In this document: one piece after another, positions 37,022 to 45,337 of the stretch | Layout of the letters: every line of letters begins with the position of its first letter | Position numbering within the stretch: the first letter of the stretch is position 1 | NCBI GenBank assembly: GCA_965247355.1 | Contig: OZ252011.1 | Location: 3,472,001-3,536,000, forward strand | Origin: RHLJ01 sp965247355 | GTDB taxonomy: Bacteria > Bacteroidota > Rhodothermia > Balneolales > Balneolaceae | Length of the DNA stretch: 64,000 nucleotides | Direction of reading: 5' to 3' | The notes under the pieces: model-generated | Databases searched by the model: none | What the model was told of the DNA's origin: nothing | What the model saw: the letters and a program-made list of their open reading frames with translations, nothing else | Program-made: the position numbers and the translations under genes

Positions 37022-37174
37022 CTAGAATACCTGAGCCAGAGTAATTATTACCAGAATCAGTCCAAAATAGAAGATATTGGTGTACATAGTAGGCTTATGT
37101 AATCTTAAAAGCTTTTTATTGATAAAATGCTCTAAGCCTAGCTTATAATAATGATTATATAAACTGGTCTTCAT
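37022..37174 (-). CDS. 50-aa single-helix membrane protein
   Basis: A short frame encoding 50 residues, starting MKTSLYNHYYKLGLE and ending in a hydrophobic helix (IFYFGLILVIITLAQVF). The Shine-Dalgarno AGGAGG is one of the best in the window, 8 bases before the ATG. It lies 36 bp downstream of the gene at 37211-37606 on the same strand, so the two may be co-transcribed. The N-terminal half is basic and amphipathic. No family is recognised. Confidence 0.6.
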   Translation of the reverse strand: MKTSLYNHYYKLGLEHFINKKLLRLHKPTMYTNIFYFGLILVIITLAQVF

Positions 37175-37210
37175 AATAAGACCCTCCTGATTTATCTTCT
37201 GGAGTTGGGT

Positions 37211-37606
37211 TTATTGCAGTTCATTAACTTTTTGTTCTAAAGCTGCAATACGTTCTTCGAGTCTTTTTACTTTTAGATCGTATTTATCAACATGAAGAAC
37301 TTCTCCATCAACAATTGTTTCTACCCAAATTTGCTCGCCCTTATCATACTTGGCAGTAGTGACTAGTTCGAATGAATTTCGGTCATACAATTTCCAAATT
37401 CCATGTGGTTTATAGCGCTCACCAATTTTATAATACTGTCCTTCCTGAAACATGTTCCCATTCACATCTGTGTAAATCACATCATAGTGATTACCAACTA
37501 CATGAGTAACGGTTTTATTCTCAGTTGGAGTTGTTATTTGCTGCGCATTAGTAGTAGTCAATGCAATGACTATTAAAAAAATGAACGTAAATGTAATTTT
37601 TTTCAT
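37211..37606 (-). CDS. Secreted protein with C-terminal coiled coil
   Basis: A 131-aa protein with a signal peptide (cleavage near TTTNAQ, about residue 22). The middle part shows short strands with a repeated theme (NHYDVIYTDVNGNMFQEGQYYKIG). The end forms a leucine-rich coiled coil (LKVKRLEERIAALEQKVNEL). The C-terminal helix suggests oligomerisation. The family is unknown. Confidence 0.7.
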   Translation of the reverse strand: MKKITFTFIFLIVIALTTTNAQQITTPTENKTVTHVVGNHYDVIYTDVNGNMFQEGQYYKIGERYKPHGIWKLYDRNSFELVTTAKYDKGEQIWVETIVDGEVLHVDKYDLKVKRLEERIAALEQKVNELQ

Positions 37607-37696
37607 GGCAATACCTCTCTAAATTTGATGCCATTTCAATGTTACCAAATTGTTAACACAAAGTAAAGCTAATATTAACGTAAGGTTTCTTAAATA

Positions 37697-38551
37697 TTAA
37701 GAGAATTGCTTAAGTCGTTGTTCCACCTTATCGATATGGGTTGCCAGTCTCAGAGCATCATAGCTCGAATATGCAGATTCCCGGTTAAGTTGAATTGACT
37801 TAAGAAATAGAAGGGCAGCCTTTTCGGCTGAAGTTGCAGGGTCAAATACCTGCTTTTCGAAATAGAGTCGGTTACTTTCATTGACTCGTCCCAGCTTAAT
37901 TATCTGGTTGGGTACGTTACATTCCAATATTTCATTCTTATTCGAAATGATTCGCTTGTGTTTATTCTCTGATGCACCGGTATAAACACATACAGATGCA
38001 GAAGCGCCACTGTCAAACCTCAAAAAGAGATGAATTACAATAGGGTGGTTTTCACTAAGTGCGATCTGTTTTGCTTCGATATGGTGAATTCCACTATCGA
38101 TCCACTTCAGGCAAAGTCCAAATTCATCAATCCATAAATGCCGGAATTCATTTTCCACATCAATCAACTGATTTTTATTCACTTCTTTTTCAATGTGGAT
38201 GAAGTTGGGTCGTGCCATTTTATCCATCATCCATTGAGTTGCAGGAGCTAATGTTGGCCAGTGTGCAAATTGAACAATAACCCCCGCTTCTTTAGCAGCT
38301 CGGTGTATTTTTTCTAATTTCTGGATGTTGGTAGGGGGCTTGGCAATAAAGAAACAATTAAATCCTTTATGGATTCCTTCCAGAAGGATATCAAGATTAT
38401 GCTCCGATTCATCCAGAATCAGACATGCATCAACAGAATCCAGATCATTTAAGGATGGAGTGAGATCAACCTGGCGAACAATACTATGTGGTCGGAGATG
38501 TCCTTCCCAGGCGACTCCTCGGGTAGCGTCCCCAACAATTCCTACTTTCAT
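37697..38551 (-). CDS. Gfo/Idh/MocA-family oxidoreductase
   Basis: A 284-aa putative NAD(P)-dependent sugar or inositol dehydrogenase. The N-terminal Rossmann half begins MKVGIVGDATRG, and the family's EKP-like motif appears as FFIAKPPTN (about residue 93). The C-terminal half carries the dimer sheet (DSGIHHIEAKQIAL, RFDSGASASVCVYTG). It is shorter than typical members (330-400), so some C-terminal strands may be missing. The substrate is unknown. Confidence 0.8.
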   Translation of the reverse strand: MKVGIVGDATRGVAWEGHLRPHSIVRQVDLTPSLNDLDSVDACLILDESEHNLDILLEGIHKGFNCFFIAKPPTNIQKLEKIHRAAKEAGVIVQFAHWPTLAPATQWMMDKMARPNFIHIEKEVNKNQLIDVENEFRHLWIDEFGLCLKWIDSGIHHIEAKQIALSENHPIVIHLFLRFDSGASASVCVYTGASENKHKRIISNKNEILECNVPNQIIKLGRVNESNRLYFEKQVFDPATSAEKAALLFLKSIQLNRESAYSSYDALRLATHIDKVEQRLKQFS

Positions 38552-38627
38552 AAGTAAACCGTTTAATTTTACTTAAAATGCACAGGACGCTTCAAATTTC
38601 CAACAAATGTAAATGATTAAAGATAGC

Positions 38628-38807
38628 TTAATCTGGCATTACAATAGCTAGGATGAAATAAGCAAGTATGGTGAAGCCATACATAAAGGCAAAGATGATG
38701 AATAGAATTCGAATGATGGTTGGATCCCAGCCAAGGTATTCTGCTAATCCAGCGCATACCCCGGCAATCATTTTGTCCTTCTTGGATTTTCTTAATTTAG
38801 CAGGCAT
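38628..38807 (-). CDS. PspC-domain membrane protein
   Basis: A 59-aa protein from MPAKLRKSKK; an ATG three codons upstream (38816) is also possible. It is a complete PspC domain: KDKMIAGVCAGLAEYLGWDPTIIRILFII, followed by a membrane helix (FMYGFTILAYFILAIVMP). Such proteins take part in the phage-shock/envelope-stress response. No other psp gene is adjacent. Confidence 0.9.
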   Translation of the reverse strand: MPAKLRKSKKDKMIAGVCAGLAEYLGWDPTIIRILFIIFAFMYGFTILAYFILAIVMPD

Positions 38808-38907
38808 AACAAACATGTTTGGTTTAGATCTCGGCGTGGTTACGAATCATCAAACAAGATGTTACAAAAAAGTTTGAAGCCTGGAATAAATTCTTTATAC
38901 CCGAACC

Positions 38908-40917
38908 TTATTCCATGTAGACACTCATTTTCATTTCCCAGTAATCCGGATGAGAAATGATGAAGTTTAGTTTTCCAGTTTCTAATCCCCTCGCAGTGAT
39001 TAGTCCATCTTTACCTGAAATAATCCCCTGATTATCACCTTCAAATTTTAAAATTGCTCCCTCAAGTGGATTTTTATTCTTATCGGTTACACGTAGTTCC
39101 AGTTTTCCATTCGAATCTTCAAAAAAGTATACCTGCATTTTTCTTCCATCTGAATGTTCAGAAGAAAAAGTATTATGTGGTTCAGTATTGTCTTTTACGC
39201 TACTTAATCTGAAAATAACAGGTAAGCTGTATTGTGTTTTAACAGCTTCTCCGTTTTTAATTCCGGGTTTGAATTTAACCTGAGACAGAGCTTCCAAAGC
39301 TGCTTCATCACAACCGGCGCCAATACCATGCATTACTTTTGGGTCCAGAACATCGCCTTGTTCATCCACGATAAACTGAAGCATAACCCTACCTTCAATA
39401 CCATTTTTTCGGGCTTCTTCGGGATAGCTGATTTTCTTTTGAAGTTCAGTAAGCCCTCCAATTAATTCCGGCATTTGGTCAGGTACTTTATAATACTCTC
39501 CTACATCACTATTAAAGGTTTTAAAATCTTCAAACTCTTTTTCAAAATTGGTGTTTGGTTGAGTAAAAAATCCAGACGCACCGTGCAAGCTATATTCAGG
39601 AAATTGCTTAACCCAAATGTCAGCTTGTTTACTGTTTTGAAGAATTGGTCCGTTCGAAGTTATTTCAACATTAAGTCCGTTGATTGAGAATGAAACTTTA
39701 TCATTGGAAATAGATCCGTTTTTTTTAGCTCCCTCAATTTCATGAAGCGAAACGACAAATATTCCATAATCTCTGGTTCCAAAAAATGCTGAACCAATTC
39801 CGGGGCCACTTCCACCTCCTGAACTTTTTTCCAGTACTAGATTTCCATTCACTGTAATAGAATGAGACATGACAGTTATTCGCTCATCCTGAAGTTGCTC
39901 CTCATTTAAAGTCTGTTGCCCCTGAAGGTCAGAACAAGCAATTGGAAGCGTGATTATTAGTGTCATTGCAAAAAAGAATATAATGCTTCTCTTAAGTGAT
40001 GTTTTATAAAGCTTATGATGTTTCATTGTTTCAATGCGTTGCTTTAAAGTGGATTGCTTGACCGCCATGCTTACCGAAAATCCACTAAGTCCTCGCTCAA
40101 GAGGTAGAAGTTCATATAGCATAGAGGCATATTTTTTTGCGGAAACTGGAGTTGTGCTTAGTACTTGTTGATCGCATGATATTTCTCGATAAGTCTCAAT
40201 TTCTTTAGCACCAAATCTAATTAAAGGATGAAACCAAAGAGTAGACTCAATCACAGAAAGAAAAAGCTGTAGCAGATAGTCACCACGTTCTATGTGAACC
40301 AGTTCATGTTGAATCGCCATTTGTACTTTCTCGGGTTGATCCTGAATCTTTTTTGGAAGAACAATGACAGGATTTATCCACCCAAAAGTGAAAGGGACTA
40401 AAGGGTGATCGTGAAATGCGAGTTTGACATTTTTTTTCGGAGTTTCAAAACCCAACAGAGGGGAGGTTTCTAAACTTCTGTGCAGTTGTTTCAAGCTTAA
40501 ATAAGAGGTCAGTAACCGGATCAAAAAAAAGAAGCTTATAATAAGTACAAGAGAAGTGACAGCTCCAATCAGAAAATTAGGATTGAGAAAATCAGGTTGA
40601 AAAAACGATGTGTAGGATTCTGTACCTACCGTGAGTTCAATAGGGCTTTGAACTACAAAAATAGCACCCTCAAAACTTCCAGAACTAATAGTGCTTTGCC
40701 TTATTTGATGGATGGTATAGCTTGCTAAAAAACCGAAAGGCATTGCTGCTAATGTTGCCAGCCGCAGATGATACTGATAGAGTGGGTTTAAGGCTTTTGT
40801 ACTCTTAAGTATAGAAAATGCGATTAAGGCAACTAAAGACCAAATCAGCAATGGAAACCAAAACAGGTCGACACTTACTGTACCAAATAGTTGCAGAGAC
40901 TCATACACAGATTGCAT
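38908..40917 (-). CDS. M56 (BlaR1-type) metallopeptidase with TonB C-terminal domain
   Basis: A 669-aa membrane sensor-protease. Four hydrophobic segments at about 18-37, 52-68, 115-137 and 310-326 surround the zinc motif HELVH (residues 204-208). The periplasmic part has no penicillin-binding domain. Instead a TonB_C-like domain follows (GRVMLQFIVDEQGDVLDPKVMHG...YSLPVIFRL, about 500-590) with a carboxypeptidase-regulatory-like beta sandwich at the C-terminus. The start ATG is 1 bp after the BlaI stop with a strong GGAGG, so the two are coupled. Site-specific cleavage of the repressor is the family model. Confidence 0.9.
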   Translation of the reverse strand: MQSVYESLQLFGTVSVDLFWFPLLIWSLVALIAFSILKSTKALNPLYQYHLRLATLAAMPFGFLASYTIHQIRQSTISSGSFEGAIFVVQSPIELTVGTESYTSFFQPDFLNPNFLIGAVTSLVLIISFFFLIRLLTSYLSLKQLHRSLETSPLLGFETPKKNVKLAFHDHPLVPFTFGWINPVIVLPKKIQDQPEKVQMAIQHELVHIERGDYLLQLFLSVIESTLWFHPLIRFGAKEIETYREISCDQQVLSTTPVSAKKYASMLYELLPLERGLSGFSVSMAVKQSTLKQRIETMKHHKLYKTSLKRSIIFFFAMTLIITLPIACSDLQGQQTLNEEQLQDERITVMSHSITVNGNLVLEKSSGGGSGPGIGSAFFGTRDYGIFVVSLHEIEGAKKNGSISNDKVSFSINGLNVEITSNGPILQNSKQADIWVKQFPEYSLHGASGFFTQPNTNFEKEFEDFKTFNSDVGEYYKVPDQMPELIGGLTELQKKISYPEEARKNGIEGRVMLQFIVDEQGDVLDPKVMHGIGAGCDEAALEALSQVKFKPGIKNGEAVKTQYSLPVIFRLSSVKDNTEPHNTFSSEHSDGRKMQVYFFEDSNGKLELRVTDKNKNPLEGAILKFEGDNQGIISGKDGLITARGLETGKLNFIISHPDYWEMKMSVYME

Positions 40918-40918
40918 T

Positions 40919-41296
40919 TCAGTCCTCCATTCTATCGATTAACTTTTTGATCTGAGCCCGTTCTTCATCACTTAACTTTTCATTTTTTACCAATGTTTGA
41001 ACAAGTGCTGTAGGAGAGCCTTTAAATACTTTATCAATTAGTTTTCCAATAAGATTGAACTGTACGTTTTCAGGTTCTTGCGCGGCACTATACACATAAG
41101 TAACCCCATCTTTTCGATACTTCAGAAAACCTTTATCGTTCAGGTTTTTCATGATTGTCATTACAGTTGTATAGGCTACTTTACGTTCGGAAAGAATCCG
41201 TTCCTGAACATCAGCAACGGTGGCTTCGCCCAATTCCCATACATGATGCAGTATTTCCATTTCAGTTTCGCCAAGAGGTGTGAGGGATTTTTTCAT
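40919..41296 (-). CDS. BlaI/MecI-family transcriptional repressor
   Basis: A 125-aa winged-helix repressor from MKKSLTPLGETEMEILHHVWELG; the frame is open upstream, but this ATG gives the family N-terminus. The DNA-binding domain is at about 6-75 (ADVQERILSERKVAYTTVMTIMKNLNDKGFL), with a dimerisation tail (SDEERAQIKKLIDRME). The perfect 22-bp palindrome 16 bp upstream of the ATG is its likely operator. It is encoded with the M56 sensor as in the bla/mec systems. Confidence 0.92.
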   Translation of the reverse strand: MKKSLTPLGETEMEILHHVWELGEATVADVQERILSERKVAYTTVMTIMKNLNDKGFLKYRKDGVTYVYSAAQEPENVQFNLIGKLIDKVFKGSPTALVQTLVKNEKLSDEERAQIKKLIDRMED

Positions 41297-41311
41297 AGGT
41301 AACGATTTAGT

Positions 41312-41333
41312 TAATACTATTATAATAGTATTA
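41312..41333 (-). promoter_or_regulatory. 22-bp perfect palindrome, candidate BlaI-type operator
   Basis: The two halves TAATACTATTA and TAATAGTATTA are exact reverse complements. The site starts 16 bp upstream of the repressor ATG and contains TATAAT at its centre, so a bound repressor would cover the -10 region. BlaI/MecI operators are also dyads with TAC/GTA arms, as seen here. Confidence 0.6.
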
Positions 41334-41398
41334 TGAATAAATGCAAAATTAGATTTCAAACAGGGAACTAATTTTAGTTCAGTTTCAATTTCTAAAGT

Positions 41399-42970
41399 AT
41401 GAGTTACAGACCTTATTTATCAGAGATTGACGAACGTATTTCCAGACCTAATCCAAAAGATTATTCTAAGGCGGTATTTATACTCCATGATCAGTTAAAC
41501 CTGGATGTTTGGCCGACCTGGGTAAAAGAAGAAAAACCACTGCTTATCTTCATCGAGTCAAAAGAGAAGGGGAAATCACTTCCATATCATAAAAAGAAAT
41601 TGATTTACCTGTTGAGCTCTATGCGCCACTTTGCGTTGGAATGTTCTGAAGTCGGATTCCCGGTGCTTTATCATTCAACAAAAAGCCATTATGATGATGG
41701 ACTTAAAGAAATACTCGGAGATTCGGAGGAATTGAAGCTCACATTCATGACACCCTCCGAGTTGGATTCCCGTGAGCGACTCCGATCAATAAAAAAGAAA
41801 TTTGAAGATCAGGTTTATGAAATTCCCAATGCTTTTTTCTTAGCCGATGCAGAAGAATACAAAGAAAAGATTGCTCCCGGTTACCGAATGGAATATTTCT
41901 ACCGGGATATGCGTCGAAAGACGGGTTATTTGATGAATGGCGAAAAACCGGAAGGGGGAGAATGGAATTATGATGAAGAGAATCGAAAGAAACTACCTAA
42001 GAATATTACAACTCCGGAATGGGCATCCACCGAAGTTGATGCGGTAACTCAGGAAGTAATTGATTTAGTAGAGCATTCATTTGCTGATCATTTCGGGGAG
42101 CTGGATGGGTTTGAGTATGCTGTAACCCAAAGACAGGCTTTATATCGACTAAATGATTTTATTGAGCATGGGTTGGACCAGTTTGGACCGTATGAAGACG
42201 CTATGGCTACCGGGGAATATGTGGTTTTTCATTCTCATCTTTCGATGTATTTGAATAATGGACTTTTACTTCCAAAAGAAGTCTGTGATAAAGCTCAGGA
42301 AGCTTATGATGCAGGAGAGGCAAGACTCAATTCTGTAGAAGGTTTCATAAGACAGATCATAGGCTGGAGAGAGTTTATTCGAGTGTACTATGAGGCAATG
42401 ATGCCGGATGTCGGAGAGGCTAATCATTTTGAGTTTAAGAGAGATTTACCTGAGATGTATTGGACTGGTGAAACAGAAATGTATTGTATGAGTGAATGCC
42501 TGAAGCCAGTTATTAAATCCGGATATTCACATCACATACCTAGACTCATGGTATTGAGTAACTTCAGTAATCTTACGGAAACTAGTCCACAGCAATTGAA
42601 TGAATGGTTTTGGTTTGCTTACACTGATGCCTATGAGTGGGTAGTGCTGCCAAATGTATTGGGTATGTCAACTTTTGCCGATGGCGGCGTTCTGGCATCA
42701 AAGCCTTATGCAGCGGGTGGGAATTATATTAACAAGATGAGTAACTATTGTAAGAGTTGTTCCTATAAAATCAGTAAAAAAACAGGAGAGGATGCTTGTC
42801 CATTTAATTATTTGTATTGGAACTTTGTGGATGAACAGAGAGAAACGTTCATGGAAAATGGTCGGTCAAATTTTATGGTGAATATGTTTGACAAGAAATC
42901 AGACGAGGAGAAAGAGGCAATTAAAACTAGTAGTAATAAATTTATAGAAGGCCTGGAAAGGAGAAGTTAA
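41399..42970 (+). CDS. FeS-containing photolyase/cryptochrome (FeS-BCP, PhrB type)
   Basis: A 523-aa flavoprotein of the FeS-BCP group, whose studied members repair (6-4) photoproducts with light. The N-terminal half is the antenna-binding Rossmann domain. The C-terminal half is the FAD domain (GFIRQIIGWREFIRVYYEAMM, SHHIPRLMVLSNFSNLT, ADGGVLASKPYAAGG). Four cysteines at 363, 451, 454 and 467 have the spacing of the [4Fe-4S] ligands of Agrobacterium PhrB. It is divergent from the BlaI-BlaR pair and is the first gene of the photolyase patch. Confidence 0.95.
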   Translation: MSYRPYLSEIDERISRPNPKDYSKAVFILHDQLNLDVWPTWVKEEKPLLIFIESKEKGKSLPYHKKKLIYLLSSMRHFALECSEVGFPVLYHSTKSHYDDGLKEILGDSEELKLTFMTPSELDSRERLRSIKKKFEDQVYEIPNAFFLADAEEYKEKIAPGYRMEYFYRDMRRKTGYLMNGEKPEGGEWNYDEENRKKLPKNITTPEWASTEVDAVTQEVIDLVEHSFADHFGELDGFEYAVTQRQALYRLNDFIEHGLDQFGPYEDAMATGEYVVFHSHLSMYLNNGLLLPKEVCDKAQEAYDAGEARLNSVEGFIRQIIGWREFIRVYYEAMMPDVGEANHFEFKRDLPEMYWTGETEMYCMSECLKPVIKSGYSHHIPRLMVLSNFSNLTETSPQQLNEWFWFAYTDAYEWVVLPNVLGMSTFADGGVLASKPYAAGGNYINKMSNYCKSCSYKISKKTGEDACPFNYLYWNFVDEQRETFMENGRSNFMVNMFDKKSDEEKEAIKTSSNKFIEGLERRS

Positions 42971-42972
42971 CC

Positions 42973-43038
42973 ACCTGTTCGCCTCACATTTTTATGCAGT
43001 ATCCATCTGCAGGGTAACAGGTTAGATTCGAACTAACC
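42973..43038 (+). repeat. Overlapping inverted repeats between photolyase and OMP genes
   Basis: ACCTGTT (42973) pairs with AACAGGT (43016), enclosing TGCAG/CTGCA. GGTTAG (43020) pairs with CTAACC (43033) around ATTCGAA. The AACAGGT and GGTTAG arms overlap, so the two structures exclude each other. No T-tract follows; it may be a leader structure of the gene at 43061. Confidence 0.35.
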
Positions 43039-43060
43039 ATTAAAGTTATCGGAGCGGGTT

Positions 43061-43753
43061 ATGAAAAAAGTAACATATTTTGTGTTCGCAATTTCACTCA
43101 TCCCTGGATTGTTAGCAGCACAGGGATTTAATTTTGACATTGGGTTTGCATTGGGTACTCCTCAGGGAAGCTTTCAGCAATCATTAGATAGAAATGCATA
43201 CGGTCTGGATATGTCAGCGACCTACCAAATACCAAGATCTCCAATTCATTTTGGAATCGGGGGTGTATACCAGAACTTTGGATGGGATGAACGCTCAGAA
43301 TTCTTTAGTCCGGATATTCAGGAAGTAAGGGTAAAGGTGAGAACTACCAATAATATGTTCACTCCTCATTTAATCATGCGCTTTGAGCCTGAGTATGGAA
43401 TTATTAAACCTTTTGTTGAAGGCTTGGTTGGATTCAATTACCTATATACCGAAAGTAGTGTTATTGATGGTTGGGACGATGACGAATTGGCAAGTACGGT
43501 AAATCATGACTATTACACAGCCAGTTATGGAGTAGGTGGAGGTATGAAATTTAGACTGTACGAAGGGTATGATGACGATGGAGACTACATCGGCTTCTCA
43601 CTAATTGTAAAAGCGAAATATATGCTGGGCGGAGAAGCAGACTATCTGAAAGAGGGAGATTTGATCAGAACCCGTAGGGGACTAGATTATAACCTTTCAA
43701 GATCAAGAACAGATCTTTCAACATTTAATGTGGGATTTGTATTCAATTTCTAA
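43061..43753 (+). CDS. Outer-membrane beta-barrel protein
   Basis: A 230-aa protein with a signal peptide (cleavage near LLAAQ, about residue 20). The rest shows regular amphipathic strands with many aromatic residues and ends in STFNVGFVFNF, a typical last barrel strand. It matches the small OmpA/OmpW-like barrels of Bacteroidota. It sits between two photolyase genes; no functional link to DNA repair is evident. Confidence 0.8.
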   Translation: MKKVTYFVFAISLIPGLLAAQGFNFDIGFALGTPQGSFQQSLDRNAYGLDMSATYQIPRSPIHFGIGGVYQNFGWDERSEFFSPDIQEVRVKVRTTNNMFTPHLIMRFEPEYGIIKPFVEGLVGFNYLYTESSVIDGWDDDELASTVNHDYYTASYGVGGGMKFRLYEGYDDDGDYIGFSLIVKAKYMLGGEADYLKEGDLIRTRRGLDYNLSRSRTDLSTFNVGFVFNF

Positions 43754-43795
43754 AACTGGAATGTAGTTCATCGAATATCGGTTTGCATTCTTGCT

Positions 43796-45286
43796 ATGCA
43801 GACCGATATAAAAAACATCAACAGCTACCGAAGGTTTAATCGTAATGATAAAGAAGCCAATACAGACGGAGAATATGTTCTGTATTGGATGCAAACGAAC
43901 CGGCGCTTTCAATATAATTATGCACTGGAATACGCAGTAGCCTGGGCTAATAAACTAGATAAGCCACTTCTCATCTATGAAGGCCTGAATATTGATTATC
44001 CATGGGCAAGTGATCGTTTACATACCTTCATTATGCAAGGGATGAAAGAAAATCTTGAAACTGCCAAGTCTAAAAACTTAAACTTCTTCAGCTACATTGA
44101 ACCTGAATCTGGTGCAGGAAAAGGGTTACTATATGAATTAGCTGAAAAAGCCTGCGTAGTAATTTCTGATGAGTTTCCGGTATTCATTATTAGAAAACAT
44201 AATGAGTCAGTTGGTAAAAAACTTGAAATCCCATATATAACGATTGACTCAAACGGACTCATTCCTCTAGGAGTAACAGATAAAGATCCATATTCAGCCT
44301 ATCTCTTCAGGAAGATAATGCAGAAGTATTTTATTGAAGCGTTCACCAATCCCACAAAGCAAAATCCACTGGACGATCTGGAGAATAGAAATGAAATAGT
44401 ACTGGCAGATGGTTTTTTGGAAAAATATCCAAGTGGAGAAGAAGCTCTTCAAAATATAGATAAGACTGTTTCAGAATTAGATATTGATCATTCAGTTGGT
44501 GTAATTGAGATGGATGGAAGTAGGCAGGCCGCATTGGGAAAATTGGGTCACTTTATCGCTCATGGGTTAATGGACTATGATGAGAAACGAAATCACCCGG
44601 ATGAGAAGAAAACCAGTGGATTAAGTCCATGGCTGCACTTTGGTAAAATCAGTGAATATGAAATCGTAAAAACTGTATTGGATCACCAACCGGATGATTG
44701 GGATTTGGAGAGCATTACTCTTAATGGAGGTAAGAACTCAGGCTTCTTTAACGGTGATCCTAATATTGAAAGCTTTCTGGATGAAGTGATTACCTGGAGA
44801 GAAGTAGGGTTCCACTATGCCCATCACCGACCGGATTATGATCAATTTGAAAGTCTGCCGGATTGGGTTCAGAAAACAATGGATGAGCATAGAGACGATG
44901 AACGGGAATACCTGTATTCGTTAGAAGAATTTGAACAATCCAGAACGCATGATGAACTTTGGAATGCCGCTCAAACTCAGCTCAGAGAAGAAGGTATTAT
45001 TCATAATTACTTGCGCATGCTTTGGGGGAAGAAAGTAATTGAGTGGACACCCGATTACCGAACTGCGCTTGATTATCTGATCGAACTCAACAACAAATAT
45101 GCAATTGATGGTAGAGATCCGAATAGTTACTCAGGCATATTCTGGGTACTGGGTCGCTTTGATCGCGCTTGGCAAGAGCGGGACGTGTTTGGTAAGCTAC
45201 GGTATATGACCAGTGACAGTACCCGCAAAAAAGTGAGGCTTAATCAGTATCTGAATAAGTACGGAAGCCAGAAAAGTCTATTATGA
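43796..45286 (+). CDS. Class II CPD photolyase
   Basis: A 496-aa light-driven enzyme that splits cyclobutane pyrimidine dimers using FADH-. Class II signatures are YVLYWMQTNRRFQYNYALEYAV at the start, FFNGDPNIESFLDEVITWREVGF in the FAD domain and HNYLRMLWGKKVIEWT, ALDYLIELNNKYAIDGRDPNSYSGIFW at the end. It differs from the FeS-type protein encoded 0.8 kb upstream. It lies 43 bp after the barrel gene and 51 bp before rarA; all are on one strand. Confidence 0.95.
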   Translation: MQTDIKNINSYRRFNRNDKEANTDGEYVLYWMQTNRRFQYNYALEYAVAWANKLDKPLLIYEGLNIDYPWASDRLHTFIMQGMKENLETAKSKNLNFFSYIEPESGAGKGLLYELAEKACVVISDEFPVFIIRKHNESVGKKLEIPYITIDSNGLIPLGVTDKDPYSAYLFRKIMQKYFIEAFTNPTKQNPLDDLENRNEIVLADGFLEKYPSGEEALQNIDKTVSELDIDHSVGVIEMDGSRQAALGKLGHFIAHGLMDYDEKRNHPDEKKTSGLSPWLHFGKISEYEIVKTVLDHQPDDWDLESITLNGGKNSGFFNGDPNIESFLDEVITWREVGFHYAHHRPDYDQFESLPDWVQKTMDEHRDDEREYLYSLEEFEQSRTHDELWNAAQTQLREEGIIHNYLRMLWGKKVIEWTPDYRTALDYLIELNNKYAIDGRDPNSYSGIFWVLGRFDRAWQERDVFGKLRYMTSDSTRKKVRLNQYLNKYGSQKSLL

Positions 45287-45337
45287 TTTTTGGGATGCAA
45301 TGACATATATTGCACATATTTTAATTAATCCATCTAA

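Noticed and set aside
42973..43038. Intrinsic terminator after the FeS photolyase gene
   Set aside because: Stems are present but no T-run follows either strand, so it is reported as inverted repeats only.
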